From: Treponema sp. | GTDB taxonomy: Bacteria; Spirochaetota; Spirochaetia; Treponematales; Treponemataceae | Direction: 5' to 3' | Length of the DNA stretch: 47,970 bases | Assembly (NCBI GenBank): GCA_024697295.1 | Contig: JAILFZ010000077.1 | Coordinates: forward strand, 1-47,970 | Shown: piece after piece, positions 42,098 through 47,592 of the stretch | How the letters are laid out: each line of letters opens with the position of its first letter | How positions within the stretch are numbered: position 1 is the first letter of the stretch | Program-made: the position numbers and the translations under genes | The notes under the pieces: model-generated | What the model was told of the DNA's origin: nothing | Seen by the model: only the letters and a program-made list of their open reading frames with translations | Databases searched by the model: none

Positions 42098-43062
42098 CAG
42101 TCGTCCCAGCGCCCTGTTTTAATTTCTTCTGTGATTCGCTTCCAGCTGTCGTAGCGTTCTTCGCTTATAACGCCTGAATATACTGCCTCGAGAATTTTAC
42201 AGCCGCGTTCGTTTGTGTGGGTGCAGCTCATTCCAAAGGTGCACTGGCCTAAAAGCGGCTGCATTTCGCGGAAATACAGTGCAAGGTCAGAAGCCTCGAT
42301 CCCGTGGAGGACAAAACGGCGTACCCCGGGAGTGTCGATTACCGAGCAGGTTTCTTCCTGAGAAAGTTGAATATGGAGAAGGGTTCCCTTTGTGGTTGTG
42401 TGACAGCCCTTTCCGTATTTGGTGCTCAATCCGCCGGTTTTTAATCCGTAACTTGAATCGAGGGCGTTGATTAAGGAAGACTTTCCGACACCGCTTTGTC
42501 CGACAAAGGCGCAGAGCTTTCCGTTGAGGTAAGTTTTTAATTCATTAATTCCAAAGCCTGTTTTTGAAGACACGCGGAAAACCTTGTAGCCGAGTTCTTC
42601 CCAGCCTGTAAGACGTGCCATAAAGTCGGGGTTTTCGCTTTCTTCAAGATCACATTTGTTTGCAATAATTACGCATTCGATATTCTGGTATTCGGCCTGG
42701 GCAAGCTCCCGGTCGATAAAGCGCGGTCTAAAGTCCGGCTGAGCGGGAGTTGTTACGAGAATTATATTGTCCAGGTTAGCGGCTAAAAGCTGTGGGCAGC
42801 GTCCTTTTACGTTCCAGCGCACAAATGAGTTTTTGCGTTCGATAAGGTCTGTAATAAGGCCTTTGCCGGAATCTATATTTTCTACTTCTATTTTAACCCA
42901 GTCGCCGGGAGCAAGGGGGTTATAATATTTTTTATCAGATTTAAGTCTTTTGCTTTTAAGAGGACATAAAAATATAGACGAAACTTTAGCTTCTGGAGAG
43001 TAAGTTTCAACTTCAAAAGTGTTGTTTGAGCCAGAGAGGATGGTTCCAGTCAAAATAGCCAT
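42097..43062 (-). CDS. rsgA: RsgA, small-ribosomal-subunit biogenesis GTPase
   Basis: A 321-residue circularly permuted GTPase: an N-terminal OB-fold, then G4 as IIANKCDL, G1 as VGQSGVGKSSLINAL (about residue 190), the TTTKGTLLH switch, G3 as VIDTPGVRRF, and a C-terminal zinc knuckle CTFGMSCTHTNERGC. RsgA assists late assembly of the 30S decoding centre. It has its own promoter with the -10 five bases from the ATG and no Shine-Dalgarno site. It is upstream of and overlaps mutS2. Confidence 0.95.
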   Translation of the reverse strand: MAILTGTILSGSNNTFEVETYSPEAKVSSIFLCPLKSKRLKSDKKYYNPLAPGDWVKIEVENIDSGKGLITDLIERKNSFVRWNVKGRCPQLLAANLDNIILVTTPAQPDFRPRFIDRELAQAEYQNIECVIIANKCDLEESENPDFMARLTGWEELGYKVFRVSSKTGFGINELKTYLNGKLCAFVGQSGVGKSSLINALDSSYGLKTGGLSTKYGKGCHTTTKGTLLHIQLSQEETCSVIDTPGVRRFVLHGIEASDLALYFREMQPLLGQCTFGMSCTHTNERGCKILEAVYSGVISEERYDSWKRITEEIKTGRWDD

Positions 43063-43067
43063 AGTTA

Positions 43068-43096
43068 ATTTTACGTAAGATTTAATGAATTTTCAA
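43068..43096 (-). promoter_or_regulatory. Promoter of rsgA-mutS2, leaderless type
   Basis: On the minus strand TTGAAA (43096-43091), 17-base spacer, TAAAAT (43073-43068), then five bases to the ATG at 43062. From 43097 to 43320 I see no gene or clear signal. Confidence 0.6.
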
Positions 43097-43320
43097 CAGG
43101 GGTTAAAAGGAGAAAGAAAAGGGCTTTTAAAAGAATTATCTGTGACAATCTGGATTGCAGGGAGTACGAACTGCACCCAAATATGTGTAAAAAAACAGTT
43201 AGTTTTCCAAAACTGGATTTAAGCCTATCGCTGCTTTCTTTGTGAAGAATCTAAACTGCTTAAAAGACGGCTGTCTTATCAAAATAAAAGAGGATGTGAA
43301 AGTAAAGAATTAAAAAAAAT

Positions 43321-43430
43321 CAGGGCCTTCCCGCCGCCGGCTGCGCCATCGCCGGTCGCTACGTCCAGGGTTCCGCTTCCGCTCCATCCCCGGCAGACTG
43401 CCGTGGACGGCTCCGCCGCCCTTCCCATCG
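43321..43430. repeat. GC-rich island before the integrase remnant
   Basis: By my count 82 of these 110 bases are G or C (about 75 percent), against clearly AT-rich flanks. It contains short runs such as GCCGCCGG, CATCGCCGGTCGCTACGTCC and GGACGGCTCCGCCGCCC. No convincing protein is encoded in any frame. It looks like a foreign or repeated element that interrupted the integrase gene; identity unknown. Confidence 0.5.
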
Positions 43431-43433
43431 CTA

Positions 43434-43591
43434 AGGCAAAAGAGTGCCAGCTGCCACACCTTCCGTCTTTCCTTTGCCACACATCTATTGGAAATCGGCT
43501 ACGATATCCGTACCATTCAAGAGCTGCTGGGACAACACATGTGTTGAACCGTGGTGCTGGTGGAGTAGTGAGCCCTTTGGACCGTCTGTGA
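43434..43591 (+). pseudogene. Integron integrase (intI) remnant, C-terminal part
   Basis: Two adjacent frames together spell the end of an integron integrase: [20 protein letters not shown] and TIQELLG in one frame (43452-43532), then [18 protein letters not shown] in another (43535-43591). The HxxR pair (HTFR) survives, but the following His is Leu. About ten codons between LLG and THVLNR, which should hold HKDVxTTxIY including the nucleophile tyrosine, are deleted out of frame. Everything upstream, including the integrase-specific extra helix, is missing. It is on the same strand as the cassettes, not divergent as in class 1 integrons. [12 protein letters not shown] and VLNRGAGG are specific to IntI and not found in the two Xer proteins of this window. 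Confidence 0.85.
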
Positions 43592-43727
43592 GTTTACATG
43601 GACCCGTGTAAAATATATGGCTAATGGTGTAAAAGTATGGTATAGTGAGATTTAACTTATTAACGGTACAGTTTACACTGACACTTTTTGCAGTGGGAAA
43701 GGGGTACGGTGGATAGGGGGAAGATAT

Positions 43728-43734
43728 GTTAGGC
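43728..43734 (+). other. Probable attI core site
   Basis: GTTAGGC matches the integron core GTTRRRY and is the exact complement of the R'' box GCCTAAC of the first attC site. The sequence in front lacks an attC stem, so this is more likely the attI of the dead integrase than another attC. The stretch 43592-43727 between the remnant and this core should contain attI and any cassette promoter; I could not pick a convincing promoter. Confidence 0.65.
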
Positions 43735-43754
43735 GGACGCCCGCACTGGGGCGC
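43735..43754 (+). repeat. Cassette-start block, copy 1
   Basis: GGACGCCCGCACTGGGGCGC directly after the core site; identical to 45249-45268 and related to 46618-46637. CGCCC and GGGCG can pair as a small hairpin with a six-base loop. Confidence 0.7.
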
Positions 43755-43823
43755 TTATTGGTAATAAGTAAAGTCTTCCAACATTTTTTTCAAAAATTAT
43801 TATTAAAATCTTAGGAGGATTTT

Positions 43824-44387
43824 ATGAAAAAAATATTTTTATTAATTGGAATCATTTCTTTTGTATTAATGGGATGTCAAACTACATCTGTAACAACATC
43901 TTCATCAGATGATGGTTTTAAAACATACTATGATGAAGTTAGAGGTGTAAGTTTTATCACTCACAAAGACCTTGAACGTGGATATTTTTATAATTTAAAA
44001 GACTCTTTGTCTGGCGAAAGAGAAAATATTTCTATATATATTACCGATAAAGATTTAGTAGCATGGGCAGACTATCAAGGAAGTGATTGGATATTTATAA
44101 ATGGAATTGTTTTCCTTGATTCAAATGGAAATAGATTAGCGTTGGATTATGGTTCAAGAACGGATTCAGATGTAAAATCTGGAGCACTGAAAAATGTTTA
44201 CGTTAGAGAAGATTATGGCGTTAAAATAAAAAAATCCGATATAGAAAAATTAGAAGCAATATTAAATTCTTCTAAGGTTTATGTTGCTTTTTTAGGTAAA
44301 AAATCTACAGGAAAAATGGAACTAAAATCCAAATATATAAACGCAATGAAACTTACCTTTGAGAAATGGAAATCAATTAATGAATAG
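43824..44387 (+). CDS. Cassette 1: putative lipoprotein of unknown function
   Basis: A 187-residue protein with a lipoprotein signal (MKKIFLLIGIISFVLMGC, Cys at 18) followed by a Ser/Thr-rich spacer and a globular domain of about 155 residues containing VRGVSFITHKDLERGYFY, LVAWADYQGSDWIFINGIVF and YVAFLGKKSTGKMELK. TAGGAGG precedes the ATG. I recognise no family; the mix of beta-strand-like segments suggests a small periplasmic domain. AT-rich codon use contrasts with the chromosomal genes to the left and matches the other cassettes. It is the first gene after the attI core, the position of best expression in most integrons. Confidence 0.75.
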   Translation: MKKIFLLIGIISFVLMGCQTTSVTTSSSDDGFKTYYDEVRGVSFITHKDLERGYFYNLKDSLSGERENISIYITDKDLVAWADYQGSDWIFINGIVFLDSNGNRLALDYGSRTDSDVKSGALKNVYVREDYGVKIKKSDIEKLEAILNSSKVYVAFLGKKSTGKMELKSKYINAMKLTFEKWKSINE

Positions 44388-44393
44388 AATATG

Positions 44394-44426
44394 AAAATCC
44401 AGCCAAGTCAAGCTTGTCTGGATTTT
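44394..44426 (+). terminator. Terminator after the cassette 1 lipoprotein
   Basis: AAAATCCAG-C-CAAG, loop TCAAG, CTTG-T-CTGGATTTTTT. The centre CAAGTCAAGCTTG is repeated in the hairpin at 47204-47236. Confidence 0.8.
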
Positions 44427-44452
44427 TTAGTTTCAGTATATTTAATTTACAC

Positions 44453-44481
44453 TTGACTTTGTAACAGTATATTGTTACACT
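44453..44481 (+). promoter_or_regulatory. Toxin-antitoxin promoter with palindromic operator
   Basis: TTGACT (44453-44458), 17-base spacer, TACACT (44476-44481). The inverted repeat TGTAACA-GTATAT-TGTTACA (44460-44479) fills the spacer and part of the -10, as expected for a site bound by the XRE-type antitoxin. Six bases lead to the GTG start of the toxin gene, with no Shine-Dalgarno site. Confidence 0.65.
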
Positions 44482-44487
44482 TTTAAT

Positions 44488-44886
44488 GTGGATAAAGAAA
44501 AGAAAGAATATGTTTTATACAAAGGCGAGAAGTTCACTGTAGAATGGTACTATACTGAGAAAAACAAAAGTCAGCCTTTTGATTATTTTAATTCTCTTGA
44601 TTCACAACAACAAATGAAACTCTTGTATTTGGTAAAGCGTATGGGAGACTTTGGAAAAATTTCGGATAAAACGAAATTTAACTTTGAAGAGGATGGTATT
44701 TGGGCATTTAAGCCTAAGCCAGATAGATTTCTTTCATTTTTTACCAGTGGAAAGAAAATAATCATAACAAATGCATTTGAAAAGAAATGCCAGAAACTTC
44801 CACCTGCAGAAAAAGAGAAAGCTGAAAAATGCAGAGAAGATTATGAAAACCGAGTAAAAGGAGGAACATACTATGACAACATTTGA
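44488..44886 (+). CDS. higB: Cassette 1: RelE/HigB-like toxin (Gp49 type)
   Basis: A 132-residue protein with the layout of phage-derived Gp49-like HigB toxins: YNSLDSQQQ-like helix (DYFNSLDSQQQMKLLYLVKRM), then GIWAFKPKPDRFLSFFTSGKKIIITNAFEKK, where an Arg followed by Phe and a late KK pair match the RelE-fold mRNA-interferase core, and a helical end (KLPPAEKEKAEKCREDYENR). Such toxins cut mRNA on the ribosome. The GTG start at 44488 coincides with the predicted transcript start. It is followed, with 14 bases of overlap, by an XRE-type antitoxin: toxin first, antitoxin second, the HigBA order. Activity is inferred, not shown. Confidence 0.85.
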   Translation: MDKEKKEYVLYKGEKFTVEWYYTEKNKSQPFDYFNSLDSQQQMKLLYLVKRMGDFGKISDKTKFNFEEDGIWAFKPKPDRFLSFFTSGKKIIITNAFEKKCQKLPPAEKEKAEKCREDYENRVKGGTYYDNI

Positions 44887-45145
44887 CCGACTTATGCAAG
44901 ATCAAAAATTCAAGGATGAATTTGAAAAAGGATATAATGAATTTTTAATATCAGAATTCATGATTGAAAAAATGGAAGAAGAAAATATCTCAGTAAGAGA
45001 ATTAGCAAAAGTAGCTAAAGTTTCTCCAACTACTATCCAGAACTTACGCAGTGGAAATGCGGAAAGTGTAAAATATAAAACCCTTTCAAATATAATGCAA
45101 AAATTAGGATATGCCTTGCAGCCTGTAAAAATGGCGACAATGTAA
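44873..45145 (+). CDS. higA: Cassette 1: XRE-family antitoxin (HigA-like)
   Basis: A 90-residue protein with a central helix-turn-helix (ISVRELAKVAKVSPTTIQNLRSGNAESVKYKTLSNIM) and an N-terminal helical part. GTAAAAGGAGG precedes its ATG within the toxin gene, so it gets strong independent translation, as antitoxins require. It should neutralise the toxin and repress their promoter at the palindrome 44460-44479. Its stop lies about 40 bases before the attC site, making the pair the last genes of cassette 1. Toxin-antitoxin pairs are known to stabilise large cassette arrays. Confidence 0.87.
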   Translation: MTTFDRLMQDQKFKDEFEKGYNEFLISEFMIEKMEEENISVRELAKVAKVSPTTIQNLRSGNAESVKYKTLSNIMQKLGYALQPVKMATM

Positions 45146-45185
45146 TGTATAAAGAAATATGCTTGCTTGGGAAGTAAGCTGTATC

Positions 45186-45248
45186 GCCTAACAAAGGTTC
45201 GTAGCCGACAGCGGGTCAGGCCCGCTGCGGTACAACCAATTGTTATGT
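45186..45248 (+). other. attC site 1 (integron recombination site)
   Basis: R'' GCCTAAC (45186-45192) and R' GTTATGT (45242-45248) enclose a stem GGTT-C-GTA-G-CCG-A-CAGCGGG, loop TCAGG, CCCGCTG-CGG-TAC-AACC. The lone C, G and A on the left arm have no partner: these are the extrahelical bases that integrase reads in folded attC. Confidence 0.88.
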
Positions 45249-45268
45249 GGACGCCCGCACTGGGGCGC
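45249..45268 (+). repeat. Cassette-start block, copy 2
   Basis: GGACGCCCGCACTGGGGCGC, identical to 43735-43754, immediately after attC site 1. Confidence 0.8.
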
Positions 45269-45335
45269 TGTTTTAGTGAAATAAAATATATTTTTTTAAG
45301 TTTTTAAATTCCATTATCACCTGTCTAAACAGAAT

Positions 45336-45983
45336 ATGATAATGTTTGAATTTTTTAATATAAGGATTAATCGAAATATGAGTATTACTGTAAAAAAAGT
45401 AATGAATAATTATATTCAAGAAGAAAATCAAAAAGTAATTTATGTTCACAATTTAGATAGGCGTTTCCGATTTTCAACAAGAGACTGTTATATGAGAATC
45501 AATCAATACTGGGAAATACGTTTATTTATAAATAATGATGAAATAGAAATGAACAAAGTTATGTACTTTAATAGAAACCCTTTATATGATAGTTCAAATC
45601 GTTTATATATCATTCTATTTAATGATTCTCTTTACCAGGTTACTCTTAATAAATCTGAAAGTGAATACGAATTAAAAGACTTAGCAATTCTAATTAAAGA
45701 GAAAATCTACAAAGAAAATAAAAAGTTTGAACAAATAAAAAAACAAGTAGAACTTTACGAGAAATTTGAAGAAGCCCCTCAACCTGAAAAAAGAGAGCCA
45801 ATCCCTGAAGATGTAAAATTTGAAGTATGGAGACGAGATGGTGGAAAATGTGTAATTTGCGGGTCTCAGAAGAATCTGGAGTTTGATCATATTATTCCAT
45901 TTTCGAAAGGTGGTTCTTCCACTGCTCGAAATTTACAGTTACTTTGTCAGGATTGTAATAGGCATAAATCTGATAAGATTTAA
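45336..45983 (+). CDS. Cassette 2: HNH endonuclease with unknown N-terminal domain
   Basis: A 215-residue protein. Residues about 160-215 are an HNH/McrA-like nuclease: VWRRDGGKCVICGSQKNLEF, DHIIPFSKGGSSTARNLQLL and CQDCNRHKSDKI, with the zinc-ribbon cysteines CxxC twice and the catalytic His of DHI. The first 150 residues are a beta-rich domain of unknown type with a Lys/Glu-rich linker. Such proteins act in phage defence or as homing-type nucleases. No Shine-Dalgarno site precedes the ATG at 45336; in-frame ATGs at 45342 and 45378 are alternatives. AT-rich composition matches its cassette neighbours. Confidence 0.8.
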   Translation: MIMFEFFNIRINRNMSITVKKVMNNYIQEENQKVIYVHNLDRRFRFSTRDCYMRINQYWEIRLFINNDEIEMNKVMYFNRNPLYDSSNRLYIILFNDSLYQVTLNKSESEYELKDLAILIKEKIYKENKKFEQIKKQVELYEKFEEAPQPEKREPIPEDVKFEVWRRDGGKCVICGSQKNLEFDHIIPFSKGGSSTARNLQLLCQDCNRHKSDKI

Positions 45984-46026
45984 CCAAATTAATGTATGAA
46001 ATAAATTTAATTGTAAGGAAAGTTTT

Positions 46027-46215
46027 ATGTATATTAGTAAATCAGAAATTACCTGTAAAAATTGTGGAGAAAAATACTATCTCATTGAAGAAAGCTATCC
46101 GATGAGAGATAAAGATAAACTTTTTTGCGAGAAATGTAACTATATTTTAAAAGAATGGGATGCAGCTGTAGTATATTCTTTAGAAAAAATTTCTGCTAAA
46201 GAAGATAAAAAATAA
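46027..46215 (+). CDS. Cassette 2: small double-CxxC zinc-ribbon protein
   Basis: A 62-residue protein with CKNC near residue 10 and CEKC near residue 35, a spacing that builds a single zinc ribbon, followed by a short helix (YILKEWDAAVVYSLEKI) and a lysine-rich end. TAAGGAAAG precedes the ATG. Its position 43 bases after the nuclease gene in the same cassette suggests it works with it, perhaps as a DNA-binding or control subunit; that is a guess from location. Its stop lies one base before attC site 2 begins. Confidence 0.7.
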   Translation: MYISKSEITCKNCGEKYYLIEESYPMRDKDKLFCEKCNYILKEWDAAVVYSLEKISAKEDKK

Positions 46216-46216
46216 C

Positions 46217-46283
46217 ACATAACATGCAGTTCAAATCCGACAAACCGGTCAAACCGGTTTGCGGTTTAACTGCGTAGTTACAC
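46217..46283 (+). other. attC site 2
   Basis: R'' ACATAAC (46217-46223), R' GTTACAC (46277-46283). Stem GCAGTT-C-AAA-T-CCG-A-CAAACCGG, loop TCAAA, CCGGTTTG-CGG-TTT-AACTGC. The stem bases differ from the other sites but the pairing and the three unpaired bases are at the same places. R'' is the exact complement of the R' GTTATGT at the start of this cassette. Confidence 0.85.
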
Positions 46284-46309
46284 ATGGATTTGATTTTAAT
46301 AAAAAAATA

Positions 46310-46555
46310 ATGTGGCCGAATAATGTAAGATATAATCAGTTAACTTCTAATCAGACGCAATTATCTAGAAATACAATTTATGCATTACATGGTTATCATT
46401 TTCAAAAAGGTGAGTTAAGAAATTATTTTGAATCACAATATTGGTATAAAATGGATCCAAATTATAAACAAAATAAATTGTCCTTAATAGAAAATATTAA
46501 TGTAAAAATATTATTATATAAAGAAAAGAAATTAAAGAAAAAATATATAAATTAG
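46310..46555 (+). CDS. Cassette 3: YARHG-domain protein
   Basis: An 81-residue protein whose core SRNTIYALHGYHFQKGELRN and YFESQYWYKMDPNY matches the YARHG domain (usually RNxIYARHGxxF...YFxxxxWY), an extracellular peptidase-associated or binding domain. The Arg of ARH is Leu here. Unlike most YARHG proteins it has no signal peptide: the whole cassette is only about 334 bases. A frame continuing upstream to 46259 would run through attC site 2, so I take the ATG at 46310. That ATG overlaps the stop of a tiny frame starting at 46284 (TAATG). It may be a truncated remnant or a domain-only cassette. Confidence 0.6.
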   Translation: MWPNNVRYNQLTSNQTQLSRNTIYALHGYHFQKGELRNYFESQYWYKMDPNYKQNKLSLIENINVKILLYKEKKLKKKYIN

Positions 46556-46617
46556 CATAACATAGGTTCGTAGCCGACAGCGGGTCGAGCCCGCTGCGGT
46601 ACAACCAGTTGATATGT
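46555..46617 (+). other. attC site 3, with altered R' core
   Basis: R'' GCATAAC (46555-46561), stem identical to attC site 1 except in the loop (TCGAG), but the R' position reads GATATGT (46611-46617) where GTTATGT is expected. The changed second base of the GTT crossover triplet should weaken recombination here. Confidence 0.83.
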
Positions 46618-46637
46618 GGACGCCCGCACTGGCCTGC
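46618..46637 (+). repeat. Cassette-start block, copy 3 (variant)
   Basis: GGACGCCCGCACTGGCCTGC: identical to the other copies for the first 15 bases, then diverged so the small hairpin is weakened. Confidence 0.7.
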
Positions 46638-46654
46638 TTTTTTAGGAAGGAATA

Positions 46655-47194
46655 ATGAATGCATTAATAATTAATTGTAGTCCTGTAAAAAATGGCGCAA
46701 CTGCTGAAATTGTAAAAATCGCTGAAGAGTGTATTAAAGAAAAATATGACACAACCACAGTTTGTATTGATGACTATAAATTTAATTTTTGTAAAGGCTG
46801 CAGGACCTGTCATTCAACAGCAGAATGTATTCAACATGATGATTTTGATTCTTTAATAAAAGAATTTGAAAAGGCAGATATAATAATCAGTGTAGCGCCA
46901 TCATATTGGGCAGATGTTCCCGGCCAATTTAAAGCATTCATAGACAGGTGTACACCATGGTGCAATACTCATGAACCGCATGCAAGTCTTTCAAAAGGAA
47001 AAAAAGGTTATTCCATAGTTTTGCGAACAGGTCCAAACATGAAAGAGTGCGAAAGATTAATATCAACAATAGAACATTTTTATGGTCACATGGAAATTGA
47101 GAGCGTTGATAGAATTGGTTTCTGTTCAATAGAATTTAAAGAAGCCGTTAATGGCATAAAGAACGAAATTATTAAATTCTGCAAGAAAATATAA
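46655..47194 (+). CDS. Cassette 4: flavodoxin-fold NAD(P)H-dependent reductase
   Basis: A 179-residue flavoprotein of the FMN-reductase/iron-sulfur-flavoprotein family. MNALIINCSPVKNGATAEIV is the phosphate-binding loop for FMN, FCKGCRTCHST is the typical cysteine cluster, and SVAPSYWADVPGQFKAFIDR is the isoalloxazine-binding segment. It probably reduces a quinone, nitro compound or ferric/thiol substrate in the cytoplasm, a detoxification role common among cassette genes. AGGAAGGAATA precedes the ATG. Its composition is AT-rich like other cassettes. The exact substrate and whether the cysteines bind a cluster are unknown. Confidence 0.88.
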   Translation: MNALIINCSPVKNGATAEIVKIAEECIKEKYDTTTVCIDDYKFNFCKGCRTCHSTAECIQHDDFDSLIKEFEKADIIISVAPSYWADVPGQFKAFIDRCTPWCNTHEPHASLSKGKKGYSIVLRTGPNMKECERLISTIEHFYGHMEIESVDRIGFCSIEFKEAVNGIKNEIIKFCKKI

Positions 47195-47203
47195 AAAAGA
47201 ATA

Positions 47204-47236
47204 TTTCATAAAGCAAGTCAAGCTTGCTTTATGAAA
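47204..47236 (+). terminator. Perfect hairpin after the reductase gene
   Basis: TTTCATAAAGCAAG, loop TCAAG, CTTGCTTTATGAAA: 14 perfect pairs. No T-run follows, so it is at best a weak terminator. The loop equals that of attC site 4 and of the terminator at 44394. Confidence 0.6.
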
Positions 47237-47248
47237 TGAAATTAAACT

Positions 47249-47306
47249 ATAGGGCTTGGACGAAGTAGCGTTAGTACGCGGCTTTACGCCGCTTGGAAAA
47301 TAAATA
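47249..47306 (+). repeat. Modular repeat, copy A
   Basis: AGGGCTTGGACGAAGTAGCG, then GCGGCTTTACGCCGC (hairpin), then GGAAAATAAATAA. The same three pieces occur in a different order at 47485-47577. The rest of 47307-47393 contains no gene that I can see. Confidence 0.55.
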
Positions 47307-47393
47307 ATAATAGAAGCATTCGCTTCAAATGGTTGTACAGAATCTTCTAAAAGAAAAAAGGAATTAAGAAATCTGATTCTGTATAAGAAATAG

Positions 47394-47456
47394 CCATAAC
47401 AAAGGTTCGTAGCCGACAGGCGGTCAAGCCGCCTGCAGTACAACCAGTTGTTATAC
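47394..47456 (+). other. attC site 4
   Basis: R'' CCATAAC (47394-47400), R' GTTATAC (47450-47456). Stem GGTT-C-GTA-G-CCG-A-CAGGCGG, loop TCAAG, CCGCCTG-CAG-TAC-AACC; relative to site 1 the tip stem changed from CAGCGGG/CCCGCTG to CAGGCGG/CCGCCTG with pairing kept. Confidence 0.86.
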
Positions 47457-47476
47457 CGACACGCCTGTAGGCGTGC
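47457..47476 (+). repeat. Cassette-start block, copy 4 (hairpin kept, sequence changed)
   Basis: CGACACGCCTGTAGGCGTGC: CACGCC-TGTA-GGCGTG is a perfect six-pair hairpin at the same place as the blocks at 43735, 45249 and 46618, though the sequence is different. Confidence 0.65.
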
Positions 47477-47484
47477 TCGTATTT

Positions 47485-47577
47485 AGGGCTAGGACGAAGA
47501 AGCGGTAATATCGAAATCGTCAAAAACAGTTAAAGCCTGATTTTTGAAAATAAATAAAGGACGTGGCTATACGCCGC
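47485..47577 (+). repeat. Modular repeat, copy B
   Basis: AGGGCTAGGACGAAGAAGCG, then GAAAATAAATAA, then GTGGCTATACGCCGC, i.e. the pieces of 47249-47306 with the last two swapped. It fills most of the gap before the acetyltransferase gene. Confidence 0.55.
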
Positions 47578-47592
47578 TAAAAAAAAATTAAT

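Noticed and set aside
43279-43482. Minus-strand frame of 67 codons over the GC-rich island
   Set aside because: Long only because the region is GC-rich; lacks a start signal and recognisable motifs.
43403-43591. Open frame of 62 codons as an intact gene
   Set aside because: Only its last 18 residues make sense (integron integrase end); the rest is the GC-rich island and the wrong frame of the broken integrase.
44394-44426. A fifth attC site between the lipoprotein and toxin genes
   Set aside because: No RYYYAAC/GTTRRRY boxes and no unpaired-base pattern; a T-run makes it a terminator. Kept as a possible decayed site.
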